Source: JAUIAI01 sp049680625 (GTDB taxonomy: Bacteria; Pseudomonadota; Gammaproteobacteria; Burkholderiales; Burkholderiaceae_E). Taken from it: a stretch of DNA of 31,836 bases. The notes below the pieces were generated by a model. It saw only the letters and a list, made by a program, of their open reading frames with translations. It made no database searches and was not told where the DNA came from. Shown piece by piece: positions 24,559 through 31,836 of this stretch (the first letter of the stretch is position 1; the number at the start of each line of letters is the position of its first letter). Made by a program: the position numbers and the translations under genes. The stretch spans positions 1-31,836 of the forward strand of contig JBAUID010000066.1 in the NCBI GenBank assembly GCA_049680625.1. Direction: 5' to 3'.

Positions 24559-24953
24559 GAAGCGTGAAAACCTTTCGGATACCCGGCAAACTTGGTGGCG
24601 CCACCACCATTAGCATGCTCATCCTGGCCATCTTGTGCGTCACCTGGGAGATCTGGCTGGCACCGATGCGCCCGGGCGCATGGATACTGTCATTAAAAGC
24701 CCTGCCCCTGATCCTGGCCCTGCCCGGTTTCTGGCGTGAACATCTGCGCACCTACCAATGGTGGTCAATGCTGATTCTTCTATACATGAGCGAAGGGCTG
24801 GTCCGTGGCGCCAGCGACCCCGGGTTTTCGGCGCAACTGGGGTGGCTAGAGGCGGGGCTCAGCATCCTGATATTTGGGCTGATCCTGGCATTTTGTCGCC
24901 GCGAGTTAAAGAAGAAATCGGCATTAAGGCAAGCTGAATCAACCGCCGCTTAA
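24555..24953 (+). CDS. DUF2069 family inner-membrane protein
   Basis: A 132 aa membrane protein with about four hydrophobic helices: residues 17-37 (MLILAILCVTWEIWLAPM), 40-58 (WILSLKALPLILALPGFW), 70-83 (WWSMLILLYMSEGLVRG) and 97-116 (LEAGLSILIFGLILAFC). It ends in a Lys/Arg-rich cytoplasmic tail. The pattern WxxWLAPxRPG, LKxLPLxxxLPGxxR, YxxEGxVR matches DUF2069, a small family of unknown function common in Beta- and Gammaproteobacteria. The start is a GTG (24555) overlapping the hydrolase stop (GTGA); a second GTG three codons later is possible. It probably forms one transcript with metY and the hydrolase. Confidence 0.85.
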   Translation: MRSVKTFRIPGKLGGATTISMLILAILCVTWEIWLAPMRPGAWILSLKALPLILALPGFWREHLRTYQWWSMLILLYMSEGLVRGASDPGFSAQLGWLEAGLSILIFGLILAFCRRELKKKSALRQAESTAA

Positions 24954-24984
24954 GCAAAAATGTATCTTTAAAAGTAGCCGACCC

Positions 24985-25689
24985 GTGATTGACTTTGACC
25001 TTGCCGGTATAAGCCTTCAACACGTAAGCCACCAGCTCGACTGTAATGGCTATGCCAGCCTCGCATCGGTAATGTCACCCGCAAGTTGCAACACCCTGGC
25101 CGATAGATACGACAACGGCAGCATTCAGTTTCGCTCAACCATCACCATGGCGCACCACAATTTTGGGCGCGGCGAGTACAAGTATTTCGCCTATCCGCTG
25201 CCATCTGTAGTGGCAGATTTGCGCGCCAGCATTTATCCGGCGCTGGCATCAATCGCTAACACCTGGGAAGAACGGCTGGGCACCGGCACTGTCTGGCCTA
25301 CCGAGCTAAGTAAACTTCTGGATCTGTGTCACCGTGCCGGGCAAACCCGGCCGACGCCGTTAATGCTTCGCTACGGTACTAACGACTTCAACTGCCTGCA
25401 TCAAGACTTATACGGCGATGTGCACTTTCCGCTGCAAGTGATCGTGCAGCTCTCACCCCCGGAGCAATTCACCGGCGGTGAATTAGTGCTGGTTGAGCAA
25501 CGCCCTCGCATGCAATCTTTGCCAACCGTCATCACAATGGCCCAGGGTTGCGGTGTTGTGATTCCGGTGCGTGACCGGCCGTTCAAAGGGGCGCGCGGTT
25601 GGCGACGACACCAGATGCGACACGGCGTCAGCAGGGTAACAAGCGGCCAACGGCAAACCCTTGGCTTGATTTTTCACGACGCGGTCTGA
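24985..25689 (+). CDS. 2-oxoglutarate/Fe(II)-dependent oxygenase superfamily protein
   Basis: A 234 aa protein with the jelly-roll dioxygenase signature: iron ligands His139 and Asp141 (CLHQDLYGD), distal ligand His213 (RHGVSRV), and Arg223 (SGQRQTLGLIFHD) placed to bind 2-oxoglutarate. A conserved N-terminal segment, FGRGEYKYFAYPLP (60-73), is characteristic of this uncharacterised proteobacterial group, sometimes annotated as a proline-hydroxylase-like protein. The substrate is unknown. The start is a GTG (24985): no in-frame ATG exists upstream, and the next ATG (25072) would remove conserved N-terminal sequence. It begins 31 bases after the DUF2069 gene and converges with the methyltransferase gene. 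Confidence 0.88.
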   Translation: MIDFDLAGISLQHVSHQLDCNGYASLASVMSPASCNTLADRYDNGSIQFRSTITMAHHNFGRGEYKYFAYPLPSVVADLRASIYPALASIANTWEERLGTGTVWPTELSKLLDLCHRAGQTRPTPLMLRYGTNDFNCLHQDLYGDVHFPLQVIVQLSPPEQFTGGELVLVEQRPRMQSLPTVITMAQGCGVVIPVRDRPFKGARGWRRHQMRHGVSRVTSGQRQTLGLIFHDAV

Positions 25690-25727
25690 GGTAAAACCCT
25701 GCCCACACCCCGATTGTTTCGGCACGA

Positions 25728-26720
25728 CTAATCGTTAGTCAAAACCACGGCCAGCACCCGTGAGCGAAACGGCGCCATTCCAGGGCTTAGTTTTGCACCG
25801 AAAAAACGATTGCGTAAGGTATTCAGAAACACTTGCAATCGATAGTGCAAAACACTTTTCTGCGGTTTAGGCGTAACAGAAAAAGTGCCGTTTTCCTTAA
25901 AAACAGGCTGGCGAAACGCACGGAACCGCTTACCGTTGCCTTGGCGCTTACGCGAGTAATACGGGCTGAAATCCCAAAGTCGCGCGCGCATCCCAACTTT
26001 CTTGGCGATGATTCGTAGCGATGTTTCAGAAAACCACCACAAATGAACCGGGGGCGACTCGGTCTGCCAGATAGATGACGGTGGGTAATACGACTTGTTC
26101 GGTGTTGTTATCAGGATAACCCCTTCCGGGCTCAGTAACTGCCTGGCAGCTTTCAAGATATCCAAAAAATCAGGGAGGTGCTCAATAACTTCGGTTAGAT
26201 AAATAATATCGAAACGCTCAGTAGTCGATCGCGCAAACGACTTAACATCCGCGCAGATATAGGTTTTGTCATCACCGCCAAAATTCGCTTGTGCATTGCT
26301 AATTGCCGAATGAGAAATATCAAGGCCCTGGGCACGGTAGTTGGCCTGCTTCAACGCATATACGGTGTAACCAACGCCACAACCGATTTCGAGAATCCTG
26401 GTCTCCGGTGACGCATGCTGAATCAAGTACTCGCGAATAAACCAATACATTCCTTCAGATTCGGCTAGAAAATTCAGGGGGTTGTCACATCGCTTTACGT
26501 GCAATGAAAAATAATGGTATCGGCTATACCCCGGCGTTTTACTGACGTTCTCGTAAATATGGTTGTAGACGCTTTCACTAACCGCTAATGGGTCGCAATA
26601 CTGGGTATCACAGTGACCACAATGGACAATACGAAACGTCGTGGGTTTCTTATACCCCGGGTATGCCGACACAATTTCAGCAGCAGGTTCGCCACAAAGG
26701 CTACATTGCTCAATTTGCAC
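25728..26720 (-). CDS. Class I SAM-dependent methyltransferase with N-terminal zinc ribbon
   Basis: A 330 aa protein. Cys6, Cys9, Cys34 and Cys37 (CSLCG ... CGHCD) form a four-Cys zinc-ribbon-like module. A Rossmann methyltransferase domain follows (about 105-235), with the SAM loop ILEIGCGVGYTV (109-120), QGLDIS (131-136), IIYLTEVIEHLPD (172-184) and ILLSPEGVILITTPN-type strands. The C-terminal 80 residues are basic with no known motif. Such proteins are often found in surface-polysaccharide or secondary-metabolite loci, but here the gene stands alone between unrelated genes. The start is a GTG (26720), the only start before an upstream in-frame stop. Base composition looks lower in GC than the flanking genes. 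Substrate unknown. Confidence 0.88.
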   Translation of the reverse strand: MQIEQCSLCGEPAAEIVSAYPGYKKPTTFRIVHCGHCDTQYCDPLAVSESVYNHIYENVSKTPGYSRYHYFSLHVKRCDNPLNFLAESEGMYWFIREYLIQHASPETRILEIGCGVGYTVYALKQANYRAQGLDISHSAISNAQANFGGDDKTYICADVKSFARSTTERFDIIYLTEVIEHLPDFLDILKAARQLLSPEGVILITTPNKSYYPPSSIWQTESPPVHLWWFSETSLRIIAKKVGMRARLWDFSPYYSRKRQGNGKRFRAFRQPVFKENGTFSVTPKPQKSVLHYRLQVFLNTLRNRFFGAKLSPGMAPFRSRVLAVVLTND

Positions 26721-26799
26721 AGTTAATTTCCAACCGTAATGAATTGATCACCCTTCGTCACATTCATGCGCAACGTCACGCAGTTGGACTGTGCGCATT

Positions 26800-26833
26800 T
26801 AATGGCACCAAAAAGCTAATGGCATCAAAAAAA
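26800..26833. repeat. Two tandem 17-bp repeats upstream of the methyltransferase gene
   Basis: TAATGGCACCAAAAAGC (26800-26816) and TAATGGCATCAAAAAAA (26817-26833) are imperfect tandem copies. An inverted copy of AATGGCACC lies at 26861-26869 (GGTGCCATT), so a 9-bp stem with a 51-base loop could form. The surrounding 180-base gap (26721-26900) is AT-rich and holds the methyltransferase promoter and the dusA 3' end. I see no gene or classical terminator in it. Confidence 0.5.
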
Positions 26834-26900
26834 TACTAAAAAGCAAGAAGACTTCACTCCGGTGCCATTGTACCGCCTAAGTTAATCGGGTACGTCTACG

Positions 26901-27914
26901 CTAAATCGCGGCCGTGGCAACGGCGTCAAAAGCGCGTGCAATCAAGAATGGGTCGTTATCACGTAAGGCGTTCGCGTCCGACAACAACCGTCTCCAGCGG
27001 CGGGCGCCAGGCAGCCCATTACACAAGCCGAGCATATGCCGGGTGATGTGACGCAACAATACCCCGTCGGCTATTTGGGCACCGGCATAGGCCACCATCG
27101 CGTCAACGATATCACCCCGGGTTAATTGACTGGCGTTCGATTCTGGCACTGCTTCGGTGAGTCCGATCAAACCAGTTGCTCGATAATATTCGTCGACTTG
27201 AATCAGCATCCAGGGGTCTTCATAAGCCGCCCTGCCCAGCATCACCCCGTCTAAATCACCGACCGACTGCAACGCATGCTCATGAGACTTCAGGCCGCCA
27301 TTGAGGATGAAGGTCAGTTCGGGAAAGTCTTTCTTTAGCTGATAAACGACTTCGTAGCGTAGCGGCGGCAGGTTACGATTTTCTTTAGGGCTCAAACCTT
27401 TGAGCCACGCATTACGAGCATGAACACTGAATACCGTGCAGCCCGCCTGAGCCACCTGGCCAACGAAGTCGCGTACAAAGGCATAAGATTCATTCTGCTC
27501 AAGACCAATCCGATGTTTTACGGTTACCGGAACAGCTACCGCGTCGCGCATCGCGCCCACACAATCGGCCACCAGGGCCGGCTCGCGCATCAGGCAGGCG
27601 CCGAACGCACCACTTTGTACCCGGTCACTGGGACAGCCGCAATTCAGATTGATTTCGCGATATCCAAAGCGCTCACCGGCCAGTGCCGCCTGCGCTAACT
27701 GAAGCGGATCACTGCCACCTAACTGCAGGGCCACCGGATGTTCCGCCGCATCAAATCCGAGCAGGCGCTGCTGGTCGCCGTGAACAATCGCCTGGCTGGT
27801 CACCATCTCGGTGAACAACAAGGCATTACGGCTCAACTGACGGTGAAAATAACGACAGTGGCGGTCGGTCCAATCCATCATCGGGGCGACCGAAAAAGTT
27901 TTTACAGCCGTCAT
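26901..27914 (-). CDS. dusA: tRNA-dihydrouridine(20/20a) synthase DusA
   Basis: FMN enzyme that reduces uridine 20/20a in the tRNA D-loop. It has 337 aa, full length for DusA. Motifs are SVAPMMDWTDRHCRYFHR at the start, FTEMVTSQAIVHGD, HPVALQLGGSDP, the active-site ENLNCGCPS-type loop (INLNCGCPSDRV, catalytic Cys94), GAFGACLMREP, VTVKHRIGL and GVMLGRAAYEDPW. The C-terminal HITRHMLGLCNGLPGARRWRRLL is DusA-specific and separates it from DusB and DusC. The ATG at 27914 lies only 4 bases after the livM stop, so it is probably cotranscribed with the transporter operon. Confidence 0.97.
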   Translation of the reverse strand: MTAVKTFSVAPMMDWTDRHCRYFHRQLSRNALLFTEMVTSQAIVHGDQQRLLGFDAAEHPVALQLGGSDPLQLAQAALAGERFGYREINLNCGCPSDRVQSGAFGACLMREPALVADCVGAMRDAVAVPVTVKHRIGLEQNESYAFVRDFVGQVAQAGCTVFSVHARNAWLKGLSPKENRNLPPLRYEVVYQLKKDFPELTFILNGGLKSHEHALQSVGDLDGVMLGRAAYEDPWMLIQVDEYYRATGLIGLTEAVPESNASQLTRGDIVDAMVAYAGAQIADGVLLRHITRHMLGLCNGLPGARRWRRLLSDANALRDNDPFLIARAFDAVATAAI

Positions 27915-27918
27915 CGGT

Positions 27919-29238
27919 TCAAGTAGTCACCCGCCGCTCAGGAATCAGCCCTTTTGGCGTAAACCGCAACACCAGTAACAAGACAACTCCCATGGTCATC
28001 AGCCGCATATGTGCCGCGCTGTCGAGCAGATGAATTCGCAACCAGTTGTCCGGCGCCATGCCGGAGGTGATGACATCCATCAACCACAACCCGAGCGGCT
28101 CAGCCTGAATCCAGAAGAACCACACGACAAATCCGCCAAGGACAGAACCCCAGTTGTTGCCCGAGCCACCGACAATTACCATCACCCAGATCAGGAAGGT
28201 AAAGCGCAGGGGCTGATACGACGACGGTGTGAACTGGCCGTCCAGGGTTGTCAACATAGCGCCGGCAATGCCAATCACGGCAGAGCCAAGTACAAAAACC
28301 TGCAAATGACGCCCGGTTACGTTTTTTCCCATTGCCCGCGCAGCAACTTCGTTGTCGCGAATGGCACGCATCATCCGCCCCCAGGGAGAGCGCAGAGCAC
28401 GTTCAGAAAACCACATAAGGACACCGAGTACCACCAGGAACAAACCAGCGTAAGCCAGCTTCACCACAATCGACGACAAATCGATAATCGACATTCCCCA
28501 GTCGGATGCCAGACGCAATAGCAGCTCAGATTCTTGCAGATCCACTTCGTAGGGAACCGGCCGCGGTATCCCGTTGACATTTTTGACCCCCCGGGTCAGC
28601 CAGTCTTCGTTCTTGAGTGCAGCAACAATAATTTCCGAAATACCCAGGGTTGCAATCGCGAGGTAATCTGAGCGCAGACCCAGGGCAATTTTTCCGACCA
28701 GCCAGGCGGCAACCGCGGCAAATACCCCCCCAACCGGCCACGACAGTAAAACGGGTAAGCCCAAGCCGCCGAGGTAGCCGGTTTTGGCGGCATCAACCGA
28801 TTCAATTGCGTCTACGGCCGGGTCCAGAATCCAGCGGGTCGCAAACAAACCAGTCACGGTCAGCAACGACATCAGTACGGCTCTTAGCAGGAGTCGTTTT
28901 TTCAGACCATGGTAAGACCCGACGATTAAGCCAATAAAAACGGCAAAAACGATAACGGCCAGGACAACCCGGGCGCCACCGGCCGCCCAGGCATTACCAA
29001 CCGGCGGCATGGAGACCAACACGCCGGCCAGTCCCCCCAGGGCAGCAAAACCCATGACACCAACATTCAACAAGCCGGCGTAACCCCATTGAATATTGAC
29101 CCCAAGCGCCATGATCGACGAGATCAGACACAAGTTAAGAAGAGTCAGGGCCACCGTCCAGCTCTGCAGGAATCCGGTCAATACAATCAGCGCAAGCATC
29201 AGGCTGAACATCGCAACATTTCGCCAGTTAATGCTCAT
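27919..29238 (-). CDS. livM: Branched-chain amino acid ABC transporter permease LivM
   Basis: Inner-membrane permease of a LivFGHM transporter, 439 aa with about ten hydrophobic helices. Conserved family elements are MALGVNIQWGYAGLLNVGVMGFAALGG near the N-terminus, LRSDYLAIATLGISEII in the middle, the ATPase-coupling loop GRMMRAIRDNEVAARAMGKNV and QPLRFTFLIWVMVIVGGSGNNWGSVLGG. A central extension (about 110-180, with extra hydrophobic segments) makes it longer than minimal LivM proteins, as in E. coli. The ATG overlaps the livH stop by four bases (29235-29238). Substrates other than branched-chain amino acids, such as other amino acids or amides, cannot be excluded without the binding protein. 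Confidence 0.93.
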   Translation of the reverse strand: MSINWRNVAMFSLMLALIVLTGFLQSWTVALTLLNLCLISSIMALGVNIQWGYAGLLNVGVMGFAALGGLAGVLVSMPPVGNAWAAGGARVVLAVIVFAVFIGLIVGSYHGLKKRLLLRAVLMSLLTVTGLFATRWILDPAVDAIESVDAAKTGYLGGLGLPVLLSWPVGGVFAAVAAWLVGKIALGLRSDYLAIATLGISEIIVAALKNEDWLTRGVKNVNGIPRPVPYEVDLQESELLLRLASDWGMSIIDLSSIVVKLAYAGLFLVVLGVLMWFSERALRSPWGRMMRAIRDNEVAARAMGKNVTGRHLQVFVLGSAVIGIAGAMLTTLDGQFTPSSYQPLRFTFLIWVMVIVGGSGNNWGSVLGGFVVWFFWIQAEPLGLWLMDVITSGMAPDNWLRIHLLDSAAHMRLMTMGVVLLLVLRFTPKGLIPERRVTT

Positions 29239-30248
29239 AAGGTCTTCCCGCTGAACAAGCCGGTTGGTTTAACCAACAAGACAATCACCAGGATGGAAAA
29301 TGACACCGCAAACTTGTAGTCAGTCGACAGTAACTGCATTAAAGAATCGGGGGCCCAGGTTTCGGGCACCAGGTAGGTCAGGAATTTTTTGTACGCGAAA
29401 GTAATCGAGATTTCGGAAAACGCAATCACAAAACCCCCGACAATTGCGCCAACCGGGTTGCCAATGCCGCCCACAATCGCCGCTGCAAATATTGGCAATA
29501 ATAACTGCAGGTAAGTAAACGGTTTAAAACTTTTGTCCAGTCCATATAAGGTGCCGGCGATCGTGGCCAGTGCAGCTGTCAGTATCCACGCAATCAGGAC
29601 AACCCGGTCAGGGTTGATACCCGACAACAAGGCAAGATCTTCGTTATCCGAATAAGCCCGCATCGACTTACCCGACCGGGTTTTATTTAAGAACCAGAAT
29701 AAGGCAATCACGATGATGACGGCGGTCACTACGGTAATACCCTGGGTTGTCTTAATTGCCAGACCTTCGGACAGTCCGGTGATATCCTGAAATTCACCGG
29801 CGGTAATAATGAAGCGGCTGCCATCGGTAAATATCCGATCATCCGGGCTGATCACAAACCGGACCAGGCCGTTATAGAAAAACATCACGCCGAGCGAGGC
29901 AATCAGGAAAGTTACCGGGCTGGATTTTCGCTCACGATAAAAACGATAGACCACCCGGTCAGTTACCAGGCAAACCACTACGGCGGCAATAATGCCCACG
30001 GGTAGAGCCAGCAGCGCGGTCGGTAAGGGGTTGAGGCTGACATCATTCGACTGCAGCCACCAGGTGGCCAGAATTGTTGTCATTGTGCCGATCGCCATGG
30101 TTTCGCCATGGGCAAAATTAGAAAACCGCAGGATGCCGTAAATCAGCGTGACCCCGAGCGCCCCCAGCGCCAGTTGGCTGCCGTACGCAAGACCAGGAAT
30201 AAACAAGTAGTTCGCCATCAACACCAGTGCGTTCAGTACGTCTTCCAT
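29235..30248 (-). CDS. livH: Branched-chain amino acid ABC transporter permease LivH
   Basis: Second permease of the transporter, 337 aa with about eight helices. Family signs are SQLALGALGVTLIYGILRFSNFAHGETMAIG near the start, VTFLIASLGVMFFYNGLVRFV, the coupling loop GKSMRAYSDNEDLALLSGINPDRV and QLLLPIFAAAIVGGIGNPVGAIVGG. LivH and LivM form the membrane channel as a heterodimer. The ATG at 30248 directly abuts the livF stop codon (30249-30251), and the stop overlaps livM, so the four genes are tightly coupled. The predicted product lies in the inner membrane. Confidence 0.94.
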   Translation of the reverse strand: MEDVLNALVLMANYLFIPGLAYGSQLALGALGVTLIYGILRFSNFAHGETMAIGTMTTILATWWLQSNDVSLNPLPTALLALPVGIIAAVVVCLVTDRVVYRFYRERKSSPVTFLIASLGVMFFYNGLVRFVISPDDRIFTDGSRFIITAGEFQDITGLSEGLAIKTTQGITVVTAVIIVIALFWFLNKTRSGKSMRAYSDNEDLALLSGINPDRVVLIAWILTAALATIAGTLYGLDKSFKPFTYLQLLLPIFAAAIVGGIGNPVGAIVGGFVIAFSEISITFAYKKFLTYLVPETWAPDSLMQLLSTDYKFAVSFSILVIVLLVKPTGLFSGKTL

Positions 30249-30953
30249 TTAGCCCCCCAGGAATGCTTTGCGTACTTCAGGGTCGTTCAGCAGCGCTTCG
30301 CCAGTATCGGTATACCGGTTGCTGCCCTGAACGAGAACGTAACCCTTGTCGGCAATATTCAATGCCTGGCGCGCGTTTTGCTCAACCATCAGAATGGCAA
30401 TACCGCTGCGGGCAACCTCGATGATTCGATCAAATAATTCGTCCATCACGATGGGTGAAACACCAGCCGTTGGTTCATCAAGCATCAACACCCTGGGTTG
30501 GGTCATCAGTGCACGGCCAACCGCCACTTGCTGCCGCTGCCCACCCGACAATTCCCCGGCGGCCTGCTTACGCTTTTCTTTGAGCACAGGGAACAAGTCG
30601 TAAACCTGGGCCATGGTGCTGTTGATATCGTCATTTCGAATAAAGGCGCCCATCTCAAGATTCTCTTCAACACTCATGGATGGAAATACGTTGCCGGTTT
30701 GCGGCACAAAACCCATACCGTGTTGAACCCTGTCCTGGGGTGACAAATGGGTGATGTCCACCCCATCAATCAACACCTTGCCTTCACGCAGGCTCAGCAT
30801 GCCAAACACGGCTTTCATCGCGGTTGATTTGCCGGCCCCGTTGGGGCCGACAACAACCGCAATTTCTCCCTTTTCAACACCAATCGTGCAGTCGTGCAGA
30901 ATATCCGCACCGCCGTAGCCGCCGGTCATGTGCTCGCCAATCAAAAAAGTCAT
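30249..30953 (-). CDS. livF: Branched-chain amino acid ABC transporter ATP-binding protein LivF
   Basis: ATPase subunit, 234 aa. Walker A is GPNGAGKS at 36-43, the Q-loop segment is GMGFVPQTGNVFPSMSVEENL, the signature is LSGGQRQQVAVGRALM and Walker B is VLMLDEPTAGVSP. The switch His is replaced by Gln in AILMVEQNARQAL, as is normal for LivF. Length and the C-terminal GSNRYTDTGEALLNDPEVRKAFLGG are typical of LivF. It overlaps livG by four bases (30950-30953, ATGA) and abuts livH, giving the transcription order livG-livF-livH-livM. Confidence 0.96.
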   Translation of the reverse strand: MTFLIGEHMTGGYGGADILHDCTIGVEKGEIAVVVGPNGAGKSTAMKAVFGMLSLREGKVLIDGVDITHLSPQDRVQHGMGFVPQTGNVFPSMSVEENLEMGAFIRNDDINSTMAQVYDLFPVLKEKRKQAAGELSGGQRQQVAVGRALMTQPRVLMLDEPTAGVSPIVMDELFDRIIEVARSGIAILMVEQNARQALNIADKGYVLVQGSNRYTDTGEALLNDPEVRKAFLGG

Positions 30954-31789
30954 CGCCCGGCTCCGGTGGCTGCGGCCGCTGTCGTCCCATCATCGGCGGC
31001 CGTACCCGGCGCCATTCCCCGGCGTTTGTTCTTCAGCCCGGTACCCAGATAGGCTTCGATGACGGCTTCGTTGGTCTTCACTTGCTCTGCGCTGCCCTGG
31101 GCCAGGACTGCACCTTCAGCCATCACAATGACGGGATCACACAACCGGGAAATAAAATCCATATCATGCTCAATCATACAAAAGGTATAACCGCGCTCTT
31201 TATTCAGCCGCAAAATAGCGTCACCAATCGTATTGAGTAGAGTGCGATTGACCCCGGCGCCCACTTCATCAAGAAAAACAATCTTCGCATCCACCATCAT
31301 CGTGCGCCCCAGTTCCAGCAATTTTTTCTGACCACCAGACAAATTGCCGGCCAACTCGTCGGCCACCCGCCCGATTTCAAGGAAATCAATCACTTCATTG
31401 GCTTTGGCCCGAATGGCATTGTCTTGGGCACGCACCTGCGCTGGTTTAAACCACGCGCCAAGCAGACTTTCGCCAACCTGACTACCCGGTACCATCATCA
31501 GGTTTTCACGCACGGTCAGGGTAGAAAATTCGTGGGCTATCTGGAATGTACGCAGCATGCCCCGGGCAAATAATTCGTGGGGAGCCAGACCGGTTATATC
31601 TTCACCATCCAGGGTGATGGTGCCGGCTGTTGGCTTGAAAACACCAGCGATCACGTTAAACAAGGTTGTCTTGCCAGCACCGTTGGGGCCAATCAAGCCG
31701 GTTATAGAGCCACCTTCAATGGTCAGACTGACATCATTAACCGCCTGAATGCCACCAAAGTATTTACTGACATTGCGCACGACAATCAT
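30950..31789 (-). CDS. livG: Branched-chain amino acid ABC transporter ATP-binding protein LivG
   Basis: Other ATPase subunit, 279 aa. Walker A is GPNGAGKT at 34-41. The LivG-type insertion GLAPHELFARGMLRTFQIAHEFSTLTVRENLMM, signature LSGGQKKLLELGRTMM and H-loop MIEHDMDFI are present. Walker B reads IVFLDEVGAGVN, with Val where most ABC ATPases have Pro; the catalytic Glu is kept. The C-terminus has an extra Ala/Thr/Gly-rich tail of about 25 residues with KNKRRG after the usual end VIEAYLG. The ATG at 31787-31789 lies 4 bases after the stop of an upstream open frame that reaches the window edge. Confidence 0.95.
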   Translation of the reverse strand: MIVVRNVSKYFGGIQAVNDVSLTIEGGSITGLIGPNGAGKTTLFNVIAGVFKPTAGTITLDGEDITGLAPHELFARGMLRTFQIAHEFSTLTVRENLMMVPGSQVGESLLGAWFKPAQVRAQDNAIRAKANEVIDFLEIGRVADELAGNLSGGQKKLLELGRTMMVDAKIVFLDEVGAGVNRTLLNTIGDAILRLNKERGYTFCMIEHDMDFISRLCDPVIVMAEGAVLAQGSAEQVKTNEAVIEAYLGTGLKNKRRGMAPGTAADDGTTAAAATGAGR

Positions 31790-31793
31790 AAAA

Positions 31794-31836
31794 TTATTTC
31801 ACACCGTCGGGAACCAATTGGGTTCGGGAGGAATAA
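31794..31836 (-). CDS. Possible C-terminal end of a periplasmic substrate-binding protein (livK-like), partial
   Basis: A minus-strand frame enters from the right edge and ends at TAA (31794-31796), 4 bases before the livG ATG. Its last thirteen residues read YSSRTQLVPDGVK. A VPDGVK-like ending is, from memory, seen in some periplasmic leucine-binding-type receptors, and a binding protein gene often precedes livG. Only 13 codons are visible, so this rests mainly on context. Confidence 0.4.
   Translation of the reverse strand, partial: YSSRTQLVPDGVK

Noticed and set aside
25710..25740. Short inverted repeats at the oxygenase/methyltransferase convergence (CCGA/TCGG and GACTAA/TTAGTC)
   Set aside because: Stems are only 4 and 6 bp, neither is followed by a T-tract in the right direction, and the second overlaps the methyltransferase stop codon, so I do not call a terminator.
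26588..26839. 83-codon plus-strand frame at the 5' end of the methyltransferase gene
   Set aside because: It is mostly antisense to the zinc-ribbon coding region, and its end is only the AT-rich repeat region.
1..31836. Search for tRNA, rRNA, CRISPR arrays, insertion sequences, phage attachment sites and a replication origin
   Set aside because: No cloverleaf-like gap, repeat-spacer array, transposase, integrase or dnaA-box cluster was seen; gaps between genes are too short and lack such patterns.

Overview
The window looks like a chromosomal segment of a free-living, moderately GC-rich proteobacterium on the gamma/beta side. The evidence is gene order: der-bamB-yfgM-hisS-ispG-rodZ-pilF-rlmN-ndk and surE-pcm-nlpD are conserved housekeeping strings in Gamma- and Betaproteobacteria. 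The long IspG form and the rlmD/PolB-like exonuclease pairing beside nlpD are, from memory, more beta-like. I cannot name a genus. I see no tRNA, rRNA, IS element, phage gene or CRISPR array.

Layout. Positions 1-13883 are a collinear minus-strand array. In transcription order it runs surE, pcm, nlpD, exonuclease, rlmD, ndk, rlmN, pilF, rodZ, ispG, hisS, yfgM, bamB and the first two thirds of der, which is cut by the window edge. Many junctions overlap by 1-4 bases, which suggests translational coupling. The products cover protein repair and survival (surE, pcm), septal amidase activation (nlpD), rRNA and nucleotide maintenance (rlmD, rlmN, ndk), type IV pilus and cell-shape assembly (pilF, rodZ), isoprenoid synthesis (ispG), histidyl-tRNA charging (hisS), envelope biogenesis (yfgM, bamB) and ribosome assembly (der). 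rpoS, the usual neighbour of nlpD, is not at its usual place.

Positions 13996-22293, also minus strand, hold a CBS-domain protein and a compact Pil-Chp type chemosensory operon. In transcription order it is a two-domain response regulator, a CheW-like PilI, a PilJ-like receptor and a ChpA-like hybrid kinase. There is no CheR- or CheB-type gene. The kinase has one recognisable Hpt domain, and the receptor's signalling tip departs from the usual MCP sequence. This is the most distinctive part of the window.

Positions 22433-25689 are the only plus-strand genes: a MetY-type sulfhydrylase, an alpha/beta hydrolase and a DUF2069 membrane protein with stop/start overlaps, then a 2OG-Fe(II) oxygenase 31 bases later. 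A convergent zinc-ribbon methyltransferase (25728-26720) follows; it looks AT-richer than its surroundings.

Positions 26901-31836 (minus strand) are dusA behind a branched-chain amino-acid ABC transporter, livG-livF-livH-livM, with the likely last codons of a substrate-binding protein at the right edge. No gene-free stretch exceeds 300 bases; the longest is 26721-26900. I found no clearly novel system. The best candidates are the reduced Chp pathway and the metY-linked operon.
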